From NCBI GenBank assembly GCA_025924495.1, contig JAICIG010000055.1:1-24396 (forward strand): 24,396 nt of DNA. Direction: 5' to 3'. A model generated the notes under the pieces. The model made no database searches. It had not been told where the DNA came from and saw only the letters and a list, made by a program, of their open reading frames with translations. The position numbers and the translations under genes were made by a program. This stretch comes from Pirellulales bacterium. GTDB lineage: Bacteria; Planctomycetota; Planctomycetia; Pirellulales; JAICIG01. Positions 7,766-16,335 of this stretch are shown here, piece after piece. Positions within the stretch are counted from its first letter, which is position 1. Each line of letters starts with the position of its first letter.

Positions 7766-8353
7766 ATGCAAATTCCCAACAACTACTACCTGATCGTCGA
7801 CCTGGAAGCGACCTGCTCAAACGACGGCGCCGTGCCTCGCCACGAGATGGAGATCATCGAAATCGGGGCGGTCATCGAGAGCTCGCGCACGCTGGAGATC
7901 GAATCCGAATTTCAGACCTTCGTCCGCCCGGTTCGCCATCCGCGGCTCACGGCGTTCTGTACCGAGCTGACGGGGATCTCGCAGCAGGAAGTAGCAGAGG
8001 TCCCATTGTTCCCGCAAGCGCTTGCCGTCATGCAGCAGTGGATGCACGGATTCACTGACGCACTCTTCTGCTCGTGGGGCGAATACGACCGCAAGCAGTT
8101 TTTGCAGGATTGCGCGTATCACGGCATTGCCTATCCGTTCCGTTCAGGACATTTCAACCTGAAGGCCGAATTCGCGCGAACTTTGAACCTGCGAAAGAAG
8201 CTTGGAATCGGCGAGGCTCTGAGGCGCGTCGGCCTCCACTTCGAAGGTTCGCCACATCGCGGGTTGGACGACGCTCGTAACATCGCCCGGATCGTGCGGC
8301 AGGTTCGCAGCGGCGGCGCCGAGGCTGCAGGGAATCAGCGACTGCACGACTGA
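7766..8353 (+). CDS. DEDDh-family 3'-5' exonuclease (ERI-1/KapD-like)
   Basis: This is a 195-aa exonuclease that would trim RNA or DNA 3' ends using two metal ions. The five DEDDh positions are visible: D12-x-E14 in IVDLEATC, D108 in SWGEYD, and H164 with D168/D169 in HRGLDDARN. The motif spacing and the wording of Exo I (LEATC) and Exo II resemble the ERI-1/3'hExo/KapD branch rather than DnaQ proofreading subunits. The length is that of the bare catalytic domain. It starts 51 bases after the acetyltransferase, so the two may be co-transcribed. It converges on the HNH gene with 20 bases between stops. The biological substrate is not evident. Confidence 0.9.
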   Translation: MQIPNNYYLIVDLEATCSNDGAVPRHEMEIIEIGAVIESSRTLEIESEFQTFVRPVRHPRLTAFCTELTGISQQEVAEVPLFPQALAVMQQWMHGFTDALFCSWGEYDRKQFLQDCAYHGIAYPFRSGHFNLKAEFARTLNLRKKLGIGEALRRVGLHFEGSPHRGLDDARNIARIVRQVRSGGAEAAGNQRLHD

Positions 8354-8373
8354 TGAGTAGTTTGACCTCGACT

Positions 8374-8763
8374 TCAGCCAGGCCATGTCGCCAACCGGAC
8401 GCGCAGCCGTTCAGGCGAGTTCAATTCCAAGACCCGGACCGTCGTTCGCCCAATTGCCGTACTGCCATCGATCTGTAGCCCATGCCAAGAGAAATGATCC
8501 GCCCAAGCTTGGCGCCGTGGGTCAAATAGGGACGTGACCTGCCCCGTAACGGGATCGATTCCCGTAAGATTGCATGATTTGTGCAGATTGCACTCCGCGC
8601 AGGCGAGGGCAAGATTCGCCAGATCGTCAGAGCCGCCATGTTTTCGCGGAATCACGTGCTCGATTTGCAGCGGTACGAGAGGGGAGTCGACTTGGCGCCT
8701 TTGGCAATACTCGCATCGTTCAGCCGCTCGCTCACGCACCCTGGCACGTGTTTGAGCATCCAT
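8374..8763 (-). CDS. HNH endonuclease
   Basis: This is a small (129 aa from ATG 8763) nuclease of the HNH/McrA type. Counting from ATG 8763, the zinc-binding cysteines are C17-x2-C20 (CEYC) and C55-x2-C58 (CAEC). Between them lie the catalytic elements E35-H36 in IEHVIPRKHGG and N50 in DDLANL. Residues after about 70 form a C-terminal tail with SLFDPRRQAWADHF and a basic end. An in-frame TTG at 8772 would overlap the upstream stop and is an alternative start. It lies immediately behind an 89-aa gene (5 bases between stop and ATG), indicating translational coupling. Stand-alone HNH proteins act in restriction, mobile elements or DNA processing; the role here is unknown. Confidence 0.88.
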   Translation of the reverse strand: MDAQTRARVRERAAERCEYCQRRQVDSPLVPLQIEHVIPRKHGGSDDLANLALACAECNLHKSCNLTGIDPVTGQVTSLFDPRRQAWADHFSWHGLQIDGSTAIGRTTVRVLELNSPERLRVRLATWPG

Positions 8764-8768
8764 CGCAT

Positions 8769-9038
8769 TCAACGCGGATCGTGTGCAATGCGGAAGCGCG
8801 CTTCGGCCTGCAAGATGGCGAGAAAATTATTGGCCTCGATGTAGGCTTCGTACTCAGCGCGCTCTGATGCTGATAAGTCGCCTTCGTTCGCCTTCCGCGC
8901 CAAATCTTCAAACCGAACGGCGATCGCCGGATCGCGCTGAAGGCTGGCCAGTTGCCGCGTTTGCTCAGGGGTGAGCAATGCAAAAACGGCAGCCGTCCCA
9001 CGGTGAAACGCTTGCTGTGATTCGTCGACAACGCCCAT
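8769..9038 (-). CDS. Small helical protein coupled to the HNH endonuclease
   Basis: This is an 89-aa protein of unknown function, predicted helical and acidic. Notable segments are FALLTPEQTRQLASLQ near residues 19-34 and the charged linker ANEGDLSASERAEYEAYIEA, followed by NNFLAILQAEAR near the C-terminus. I recognise this pattern as a conserved small-protein family often placed just before an HNH gene in cyanobacteria and planctomycetes; this is from memory and needs a neighbourhood search. The frame is open back to a GTG at 9155, but ATG 9038 gives a length and N-terminus more like the family. No strong ribosome site is visible for either start. It could be an antitoxin-like or accessory partner of the nuclease. 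Confidence 0.72.
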   Translation of the reverse strand: MGVVDESQQAFHRGTAAVFALLTPEQTRQLASLQRDPAIAVRFEDLARKANEGDLSASERAEYEAYIEANNFLAILQAEARFRIAHDPR

Positions 9039-9296
9039 ATCAATAGGGTAGCTGCGCTCGGCTGCAGACGTCAAAAGGAAATCTCTCCAACCCTCGTTGC
9101 CCAGTTTGTAGGTCCTCTGCAGCGCGGTCGATCGAATTCGGCCCCATTTTGACACAGCGCGGAACGACGCTCGGCCAAGACCCAGCCGGGGTCAAATGTT
9201 GCCCGACCTTTGTAAAGCTGATAAGATCAATAAGCGTTGATGGATATCTGAGTTCGATCCCGCCCCGGCCCTCCCGCCTGGAAAGAAAACTCGCCG

Positions 9297-11750
9297 ATGC
9301 CTCTGCGACGCTTAGTCTCGAGAGTGTCTGTTTATACGCGACTGTTCAGCGCCGCGGCGCTGGTTTGCTTTGTGGCAGCGTCTCATGCGGCTCTTGCGGC
9401 GGAAGAGAAACTGACGGTGGTCCCCAACGAAATGCGTTGGGATGACGCATTTGCCCGGCAGCAACTGCTTGTCAGCACGGGCGCGTTGGATGTCACCCAC
9501 GACTGCCGTTATGAGAGCAGCAATCCCGCGGTCGCGACGATCGATGAGAGCGGCTATGTCGTTCCGGTCGGGCCAGGAGAGGCGGAAATCCGCGTTCGCC
9601 GCGGAGCATCGGAGACAAGCGCGAAGGTGACAGTGGCGGCCTTCGATTCAGGCCGCCGCGTCGATTTTGCCAATGAGATCGTACCGCTATTGTCTCGCTT
9701 CGGCTGCAACTCGGGCGGCTGCCATGGCAAGGCCAGCGGCCAGAATGGGTTCAAGCTGTCGCTGTTCGGCTTCGATCCGGCTTTCGACTACGACGCGATC
9801 GTTCTTGCCGCTCGTGGGCGGAGAGTGTTCCCCGCCTCGCCCGAACAGAGTCTCTTGTTACAGAAGGCCGTGGGCGCCGTGCCGCACGGCGGCGGACAGC
9901 GGCTGGCGAAAGAGGGCGAGCCGTATCAACTGCTCTACCGGTGGATCAAGCAAGGGACGCCGCGGTCTTCGCCCGACGCCCCGACGGTCAAGAAGCTGCT
10001 CGTGGCGCCGGCTGAAAGAGTGATGCACGAAGGCCAGCGGCAGCAACTGGCGATCACGGTCGAATACAGCGATGGCAGCCGTCGCGACGTAACCCGACAA
10101 GCCCAGTACGCCAGCAATCTCGACCTGGTCGCCACGGTCGACGATCGCGGGCTGGTAACTTGCGGCGCCCTAACGGGTGAGGCAGCGATCATGGTCCGCT
10201 ATATGGGCCAGGTGGCGGTCTTCCGCGCTCAAGTTCCGCACGGCACGCCGAGCAAGGCGCTGGCGGAATTCCAGCCGATCAACTACGTCGATGAACTGAC
10301 GCTGGCCAAATGGAAGCAACTCGGGCTGGCGCCGTCGCCCGTAGCGAGCGATGCGGCGTTTCTGCGCCGCGCCACCATCGATCTTTGCGGCCGGCTGCCG
10401 ACCTCCGCGGAAGCCCGGGCGTTCCTGGCCGACACCTCGGGCGCGAAGCGCGAGCAGTTGATCGATCGGTTGCTGGCCTCGCCCGACTATCCCGCTTACT
10501 TCGCGCTGCGATGGGGCAGCATCCTGCGCAACTCGCGGTTGGCCGGCGCCGATCAAGCGGCCTACGCCTTCCACGATTGGATCAAGTCGATGATCGCGCG
10601 CAACCGGCCCTACGACGAGTTCGTCCGCGGCGTCGTGGCGGCGGCCGGCGAATGGCAAGACGCGCCGGCGATCAACTGGTTCTGGCAGATGCGCGACGAC
10701 CAGTTGCATCAGCCGACTGCCGATACGGCGCAGGTCTTTCTGGGCATGCGATTGCAATGCGCCCGCTGTCACCATCATCCTTACGAGCGTTGGGGGCAAG
10801 ACGACTACTATGGGCTGGCCGGCTTCTTCACGCGGCTAGGCCGCAAGGGATTTGGCCAGCCGCCGCCGTATTACTCGGCCAGCAACGTGACCACGGGCGA
10901 ACGCAATCCGCTGACCGGCCAGACGCCGGAACCCAAGTACCTGGCAGGCGAGCCGGCGAAGCTCTCGCCTGAGCAAGATCCACGGCACGCGCTAGTCGAC
11001 TGGATGGCCGATCCGCAAAACCCGTTCTTCGCCAAGGCGCTCGTCAACCGCATGTGGGGGCATTTCCTCGGCCGCGGCATCGTCGATCCAGTGGACGACA
11101 TGCGCGATACCAACCCGCCCTCGAACCCCGAACTGCTCGACGCGTTGGCGAAAGACTTCATCGATCATAAGTTCGACGTCAAGCACATCATTCGCACGAT
11201 TGCGACCAGCCGCACGTATCAGCTCGACTCGCAGCCGACCGACGACAATAAACAAGACCGACAGAACTTTGCCCGTTTCTACGCCCGGCGTTTGATCGCG
11301 GAAGTGCTGCTGGGCGGCGTCGATCAGGCCTCCGGCGCACGCACGAAGTTCGATCGAGCCAGCGCCTCGGCGCGCGCGGTTGACTTGCCGCACGAGGGTT
11401 TTGGTTCTTACTTCCTCGATACGTTCGATCGGCCGCAGCGCGTGACCGGCTGCGAGTGCGAGCGCACCAGCGGCGCCACGCTAGGCCAGGTGCTGCTGTT
11501 GTCGAATTCCGACGAAGTGGAAAACAAGATCGGCGCGAAGGACGGCGTGATCGACCGGATGCTGAACGAAAAGCGGGCGGTTGCCGAGATTATTGATGAG
11601 CTGTATCTGGGGGCGCTGTCTCGTTTGCCCTCGACAAAAGAGCGCGAGCGAACCCTCACGTTCGTCGCCTCACAAAAAGATCCACGCCCGGCGCTCGAGG
11701 ACGTACTCTGGACGCTGTTGAACTCCAAAGAATTCCTGTTCAACCACTAA
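9297..11750 (+). CDS. Exported DUF1549/DUF1553 protein with Ig-like (BIG2) domains
   Basis: This is an 817-aa secreted protein. A signal peptide ends at about residue 35 (ALAAEE). A BIG2-like fold spans about 38-115, then a cytochrome-c-like segment with C137-N-S-G-G-C142-H143, a C-x4-CH spacing rather than the haem C-x2-CH. A second BIG2-like domain lies at about 235-320. DUF1549 runs from about 330 to 540 and contains C488-A-R-C491-H492 (CARCHHHP), a true CxxCH. DUF1553 covers about 560-810. These domains are massively expanded in planctomycetes and almost always sit beside DUF1501 genes; the function is unresolved, with envelope redox or polysaccharide-related roles proposed. The start ATG 9297 has GGAAAG about 10 bases upstream. 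It is the first gene of a four-gene operon, 27 bases ahead of the next. Confidence 0.92.
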   Translation: MPLRRLVSRVSVYTRLFSAAALVCFVAASHAALAAEEKLTVVPNEMRWDDAFARQQLLVSTGALDVTHDCRYESSNPAVATIDESGYVVPVGPGEAEIRVRRGASETSAKVTVAAFDSGRRVDFANEIVPLLSRFGCNSGGCHGKASGQNGFKLSLFGFDPAFDYDAIVLAARGRRVFPASPEQSLLLQKAVGAVPHGGGQRLAKEGEPYQLLYRWIKQGTPRSSPDAPTVKKLLVAPAERVMHEGQRQQLAITVEYSDGSRRDVTRQAQYASNLDLVATVDDRGLVTCGALTGEAAIMVRYMGQVAVFRAQVPHGTPSKALAEFQPINYVDELTLAKWKQLGLAPSPVASDAAFLRRATIDLCGRLPTSAEARAFLADTSGAKREQLIDRLLASPDYPAYFALRWGSILRNSRLAGADQAAYAFHDWIKSMIARNRPYDEFVRGVVAAAGEWQDAPAINWFWQMRDDQLHQPTADTAQVFLGMRLQCARCHHHPYERWGQDDYYGLAGFFTRLGRKGFGQPPPYYSASNVTTGERNPLTGQTPEPKYLAGEPAKLSPEQDPRHALVDWMADPQNPFFAKALVNRMWGHFLGRGIVDPVDDMRDTNPPSNPELLDALAKDFIDHKFDVKHIIRTIATSRTYQLDSQPTDDNKQDRQNFARFYARRLIAEVLLGGVDQASGARTKFDRASASARAVDLPHEGFGSYFLDTFDRPQRVTGCECERTSGATLGQVLLLSNSDEVENKIGAKDGVIDRMLNEKRAVAEIIDELYLGALSRLPSTKERERTLTFVASQKDPRPALEDVLWTLLNSKEFLFNH

Positions 11751-11777
11751 CTGGCCGCAGGCCGCTGAGGTATTCCC

Positions 11778-13106
11778 ATGCTGGACATCGTCGGACGGAA
11801 GTTTCAGCTTTGCGATTCTTTATCGCGCCGCAGTCTGCTGAAAGTCGGCGCCTTGTCGCTGGGCGGAATGACGCTGGCCGATCTGCTGCGTCATAAAGCC
11901 GCGGCGCGCGAACAGGGACGGCCGGTCAAGGACACTTCGGTGATCTTGATTTGGCAGGCCGGCGGACCGAGCCATATCGACATGTACGATCTCAAGCCGT
12001 CGGCGCCGGCCGAATTCCGCGGCGAATTCCAGCCCATCGCCACGAATGTGCCGGGGATCGAGATCAGCGAACATTTGCCGCGGCAGGCGGCGATCATGGA
12101 CAAGCTGGCGATCGTCCGTTCCGGCATTCATACCAACGCCGGCCATGGCATGGGTTCGCAATGGATGCTGACCGGCTATCAGCCGACGCTCGAAGTTAAT
12201 GACAACATCTATCCTTCGTGCGGTTCGGTGGTCGCTAAGCTGCGCGGCAGCAACTTGCCCGGCATTCCTCCCTATGTGACTTTGCCGCGGGCCCACGCCT
12301 TTACGAAGGCTGCTTACTTGGGCGCCTCGTACAATCCGTTCTCGCCCGACAACGATCCCAACTCGGACGGCTTCGAGGTCCGCAACCTGCGTCTGCCGGG
12401 CCGCATTGATGAAGCCCGACTGCATCGCCGCCACGAACTGCTGAAGGATGTCGACGATCTCCGCCGCGACCTCGACACGCAGGGCACGATCGCCGGACTC
12501 GACAAGTTCTATGCCGACGCCTTGGAGATGGTCACCAGCGAAAAGGCCCGCCGCGCATTCGATATCAAGCAGGAAGACGCCAAGCTGCGCGAAGAGTACG
12601 GCCGCAACGACTTGGGGCAAAGCTGCCTGCTGGCCCGGCGACTGGTCGAGGCAGGCGTTACCTATGTCTCCATTCAAGCGGGCGGCGGTTGGGACACGCA
12701 CGGCGACAACTTCAACCAACTGAAGAAGAACCTGCTGCCGAAATTCGATCAGGCCGTGGCCGCCCTCGTAACGGACCTTCACCAGCGCGGGCTGTCGGAA
12801 AAAGTGCTGGTCATGGCCATGGGAGAATTCGGACGCACGCCGCGAATCAACCCCGGGGCGGGCCGCGATCATTGGCCAGGCGCCATGTCAGTGCTGTACG
12901 CCGGCGGAGGACTGCGGATGGGACAGGTCGTCGGTTCGACCGATTCGCGCGCCGAGTATCCGACCTCGCGCCCCTGCTCTCCCGGTTGCATCTTGTCGAC
13001 CATGTATCACGTGCTGGGCATCGACATCCATCATCCGTTTTATGATCCCGCCCAGCGTCCTCTGCCCGTATTGAATGAAGGCCGTGCGATTGAAGAACTT
13101 ATTTGA
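11778..13106 (+). CDS. Tat-exported DUF1501 protein (alkaline-phosphatase-superfamily fold)
   Basis: This is a 442-aa protein with a twin-arginine signal (SR17-R18SLLKVGALSLGG), so it is probably exported folded. DUF1501 is related to the sulfatase/alkaline phosphatase superfamily. Candidate metal or active-site motifs are WQAGGPSHIDMYDLKP near residues 59-74, GGGWD306-T-H308 and GEFGRTP at 349-355 followed by GRD364-H365-W. No canonical sulfatase C-x-P-S-R motif is seen. In planctomycetes DUF1501 genes are paired with DUF1549/DUF1553 genes, as here, which suggests joint action outside the cytoplasm. ATG 11778 is preceded by GAGG at the right distance. The enzyme activity and substrate remain unknown. 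Confidence 0.93.
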   Translation: MLDIVGRKFQLCDSLSRRSLLKVGALSLGGMTLADLLRHKAAAREQGRPVKDTSVILIWQAGGPSHIDMYDLKPSAPAEFRGEFQPIATNVPGIEISEHLPRQAAIMDKLAIVRSGIHTNAGHGMGSQWMLTGYQPTLEVNDNIYPSCGSVVAKLRGSNLPGIPPYVTLPRAHAFTKAAYLGASYNPFSPDNDPNSDGFEVRNLRLPGRIDEARLHRRHELLKDVDDLRRDLDTQGTIAGLDKFYADALEMVTSEKARRAFDIKQEDAKLREEYGRNDLGQSCLLARRLVEAGVTYVSIQAGGGWDTHGDNFNQLKKNLLPKFDQAVAALVTDLHQRGLSEKVLVMAMGEFGRTPRINPGAGRDHWPGAMSVLYAGGGLRMGQVVGSTDSRAEYPTSRPCSPGCILSTMYHVLGIDIHHPFYDPAQRPLPVLNEGRAIEELI

Positions 13107-13152
13107 GCTTGCTCGCAGGGCGGGCATTGCCAGCCATGAAGCAGAGTCAATC

Positions 13153-15312
13153 ATGGGTCACGGTGGGCGGCGCCGATCCTACGGCGCGCGTTTGCTTTTG
13201 GCGGGGCTCTTTGCAGCTAGCCTGCTCGCGGGGGCGCAAGCCTTCGCCGAGTTGCCTTCGATTCGCCTGAACCGTATCCAACCGCTCGGAGCAGCGGCCG
13301 GCGGCGCGGTTGAAGTGGAAGTGGCCGCAGCCGACGCGGAAGATGCGACGCAACTGCTGTTCGACCATCCCGGCATTCGCGCGGAACTCGCGGCGCCGAA
13401 CAAGTTCAAGGTCACGGTTGCCGCCGACGTACCCGAGGGAACTTATGACGCTCGTTTGCTCGGGCGCTATGGCATCAGCAATCCGCGGTTGTTCGCCGTC
13501 TCGCAGGGGCTTGTCGATGTGCTGGAGAAAGAGCCGAACAATGTGACGCCCGAATCGCAATTGGTTGCGATCAATTGCGCCGTCGCCGGGACGAGCGACA
13601 GCAATAACCAGGATTTGTTTCGCTTCGCTGCCAGGCAAGGCCAACGCCTCACGTTGGATTGCCAGGCCGGCAAGCTCGATAGCGATCTGGACGCCTCGAT
13701 GACCGTCTTCAGCGCCGCCGGCGTTCCACTGGCTGCGAGCGGCGACTATCACGGCCGTGATCCGCTGATTGATTTCATCTGCCCGGCGGATGGCGAGTAT
13801 CTCGTCGAGGTCCACGATTTATCCTATCGCGGCGGTTACCCGTATCGGTTGTTAATTACGGATCGACCGTTCGTCGAAAATGTCTTCCCACGCGCGGTCG
13901 AGCCGGGCAAGCCGGTGGAACTGACGGCGGTTGGTTACAACTTCGGCACGGCAGGCCAGCCGTCGCCGTGGAAGATCGAGGATCGTCCGCTCGAGCAGTA
14001 CCGCTTTACGTTCACCGCGCCGCCAGCCGGCGAGGCAATCGGACTGTTTCGCTTCAGTGAGCACCCAACCGACTACAGCGTACTGCCCACCGCGGCCACC
14101 TGCACTTTGAGCGGGTTTCAAGTCCGCGTGCCGGTCGGAAGCGGTTCGGCGCCGGCCATGACGCTCATGGCCGCGGAGGGGCCGGTCACGCTCGAGCAAG
14201 AGGCCAATGACACGGCGGCGCAACCGCAGGCCATCACGCTGCCGGCAACGGTCAGCGGCCGCTTCGATCGGCCTCGCGACGCAGACTGGTTCCAATTCGT
14301 CGCCGAGGAAGGGGGGCGCTACGACATTCAAGCGTACTCTGAGCGGATATCGGGTCAAGCCGATCCCTACGTGGTCGTCGTGGATGATCAGGACAAGCGT
14401 TTGGCGGAATTCGATGATTTTGGACATCGCATTAACGCGTTCGACGGCCACTTGCGCGATCCCGTGGGTTCCATCGATCTGGCGAAAGGGAAGACTTACC
14501 GCCTGCTAGTGCAGGACCGCTACAGCCGCGGCGGCGCCCGTTATCAATACGTGTTGACCGTGCGCCGCTCGAGGCCTGATTTCTTCGTGGCGGCAATTCA
14601 CGGCGCCAACCCGGGGCCGGCGGGGATCAATGTCGGACAAGGGGGCGCTGCGTATCTCGATCTGGTGATTCATCGCGAGGACGGCTATGGCGGGCCGGTG
14701 AGGGTCGCCGCCGAAGGTTTGCCGCCGGGATTGCATGCGGCCGAGGTCAAGATTCCTAACGACACGCGAGGCGTAATGACGCTGTGGGCCGACCCGGGCG
14801 CGGCGCCTTGGAATGGATCGATTCGGTTGACAGCCAAAGGGGAGCAGGACGGCAAGGCGATCGTGCACGAAGTGCGGCCCTACACGCGAGTCTGGAACGA
14901 TCCCAGCATGAACTCCAGCCGGTCAACGCGCGAACTTGCCGTGGCAATTGCGGAGCAGGCGCCCTACTCGTTGCGGACCGTGCCAGATCGCGCCGTTTTA
15001 GGCGTGAATGGCAAGCTCGAATTCAAGGTTGAGGCCGCGCGGTATTGGCCCGAGTGCAAAGCCGCCATTCGCGTCATCGGACTGAGTCTTCCCGGCGGAT
15101 TTCAGTTTGCGGAGAGCGAGATTGCGGAAGGGAGCAATGAAAAGACCTTCACGTTGCAACTGAACAACGTGCGGCCCGGCGAATACACATTAACGCTATT
15201 GGGCCAGGCGCAAGTTCCCTTTAAGAAAGACCCTGCGGCGACGGCCATGAACACGCTGGTTTCGATGCCCAGCCAGCCGCTGACGATCTTAGTTGAAGCG
15301 GAAAAGAAGTGA
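13153..15312 (+). CDS. Secreted PPC-domain protein (pre-peptidase C-terminal domain)
   Basis: This is a 719-aa exported protein. The signal peptide is residues 1-30 (LLLAGLFAASLLAGAQA). Two PPC-like beta-sandwich domains are visible, about 123-235 starting at LEKEPNN and about 345-470 starting at LEQEANDT. Each contains the D-x-D-x-F/W-x-F strand (NQDLFRFAA and DADWFQFVA) and ends in a YRL-type strand. Between them, about 238-265, lies an IPT/TIG-like stretch (VFPRAVEPGKPVELTAVGYNFG). The rest of the C-terminal half is beta-rich without a known catalytic motif. PPC domains usually bind or aid secretion of enzymes. ATG 13153 is chosen because the signal peptide begins there; an earlier in-frame ATG at 13075 would overlap the DUF1501 gene and adds a non-signal leader. 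It is the third gene of the operon. Confidence 0.85.
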   Translation: MGHGGRRRSYGARLLLAGLFAASLLAGAQAFAELPSIRLNRIQPLGAAAGGAVEVEVAAADAEDATQLLFDHPGIRAELAAPNKFKVTVAADVPEGTYDARLLGRYGISNPRLFAVSQGLVDVLEKEPNNVTPESQLVAINCAVAGTSDSNNQDLFRFAARQGQRLTLDCQAGKLDSDLDASMTVFSAAGVPLAASGDYHGRDPLIDFICPADGEYLVEVHDLSYRGGYPYRLLITDRPFVENVFPRAVEPGKPVELTAVGYNFGTAGQPSPWKIEDRPLEQYRFTFTAPPAGEAIGLFRFSEHPTDYSVLPTAATCTLSGFQVRVPVGSGSAPAMTLMAAEGPVTLEQEANDTAAQPQAITLPATVSGRFDRPRDADWFQFVAEEGGRYDIQAYSERISGQADPYVVVVDDQDKRLAEFDDFGHRINAFDGHLRDPVGSIDLAKGKTYRLLVQDRYSRGGARYQYVLTVRRSRPDFFVAAIHGANPGPAGINVGQGGAAYLDLVIHREDGYGGPVRVAAEGLPPGLHAAEVKIPNDTRGVMTLWADPGAAPWNGSIRLTAKGEQDGKAIVHEVRPYTRVWNDPSMNSSRSTRELAVAIAEQAPYSLRTVPDRAVLGVNGKLEFKVEAARYWPECKAAIRVIGLSLPGGFQFAESEIAEGSNEKTFTLQLNNVRPGEYTLTLLGQAQVPFKKDPAATAMNTLVSMPSQPLTILVEAEKK

Positions 15313-15339
15313 TCCAGCGATCGCAGGGAGTGTGATTGT

Positions 15340-16335
15340 ATGGCTGACGGCCACGATCAAGAGCCACACTCGCTTCGTCGCGCCGATTCGGCTGCAACGC
15401 GCCGCGAGTTTTTGCAGGCAGGCGCTGCGGGACTGCTCGGGGCAATGGCGTCTTCACCTAACGTGGCGGCCAACGAGAGCGAGCCGATCGCCGCGATTGA
15501 CGCGCACACGCACTTTTACGATCCGACGCGACCACAGGGCGTGCCTTGGCCGGGCAAGCAGGACAAAGTGCTCTACCGCCCAGTGTTGCCTGGGGAGTTC
15601 AAGCAACTCACGCGGCCGCAGCATATCGGCGGTACGATTGTCATCGAGGCCAGCCCCTGGGTCGAAGACAATCAATGGCTGATAGAGTTAGCGCACAAGG
15701 AACCGTTTCTCGTCGGCATTGTCGGCAGAATCGAACCGGCGAACGACGACTTCGCCAGGCTGCTCGATCGCTTCGCCAAAAATCGACGCTTCCGCGGCAT
15801 TCGCATCAGTCATGACGATGCGAAAAAATGTCTTGATGAGCCAGCTCGACTTAAAAAGTTTGGATTGCTGGCAGAACACGATCTCGAATTAGATGTCAAC
15901 GGCGGGCCTGACATGCCGGCGGATGTAGCCCGGTTGGGCAAAGCTCTGCCCCAACTTCGCATCGTGATCAATCACTGCGGCAATCTGCCGATCGATGGGC
16001 GGCGCGTGCCCGATGCGTGGCGCAGCGGCATGCAGGCGGCAGCCGAGAATAAACGCGTTTATTGCAAAGTCTCCGCCCTGGTTGAGGCAACGCGAAAGAT
16101 TAATCGCGACGCGCCGACCGATCCGGCCTTCTACACGCCCGTGCTCGATGCACTTTGGGAAGCATTTGGGCCAGATCGGCTGATTTATGGCAGTAATTGG
16201 CCGGTCAGCGAGCGCGCTGCATCGTATGCCGACTTGTATGGCATCGTGCATGCCTACTTTGGCGGAAAGGGACAGACGGTCCTGAAAAAGTTTTTGCGAG
16301 ACAACGCGATAGCTGCGTATAAGCCGGTTATTTGA
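15340..16335 (+). CDS. Tat-exported amidohydrolase (amidohydrolase-2 / L-fuconolactonase-like)
   Basis: This is a 331-aa TIM-barrel metal hydrolase. The N-terminus carries a twin-arginine signal (ATRREFLQAGAAGLLG). The first strand has the metal motif D54-A-H56-T-H58; a later strand ends in N211-H212-C-G-N. The last motif reads Y-G-S-N286-W-P-V, where many relatives have GSDWP, so the usual aspartate is asparagine; this variant also occurs in the superfamily. Relatives open lactone rings (fuconolactonase, 2-pyrone-4,6-dicarboxylate lactonase). It begins 27 bases after the PPC gene with GGGAG upstream, making it the last gene of the operon. This suggests that the operon processes a sugar-acid or lactone outside the cytoplasm, which is inference. 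The exact substrate is unknown. Confidence 0.85.
   Translation: MADGHDQEPHSLRRADSAATRREFLQAGAAGLLGAMASSPNVAANESEPIAAIDAHTHFYDPTRPQGVPWPGKQDKVLYRPVLPGEFKQLTRPQHIGGTIVIEASPWVEDNQWLIELAHKEPFLVGIVGRIEPANDDFARLLDRFAKNRRFRGIRISHDDAKKCLDEPARLKKFGLLAEHDLELDVNGGPDMPADVARLGKALPQLRIVINHCGNLPIDGRRVPDAWRSGMQAAAENKRVYCKVSALVEATRKINRDAPTDPAFYTPVLDALWEAFGPDRLIYGSNWPVSERAASYADLYGIVHAYFGGKGQTVLKKFLRDNAIAAYKPVI

Noticed and set aside
11820..12872. 350-codon minus-strand frame opposite the DUF1501 gene
   Set aside because: It is the shadow of a strongly conserved coding sequence; no domain pattern and no separate ribosome site was noted.
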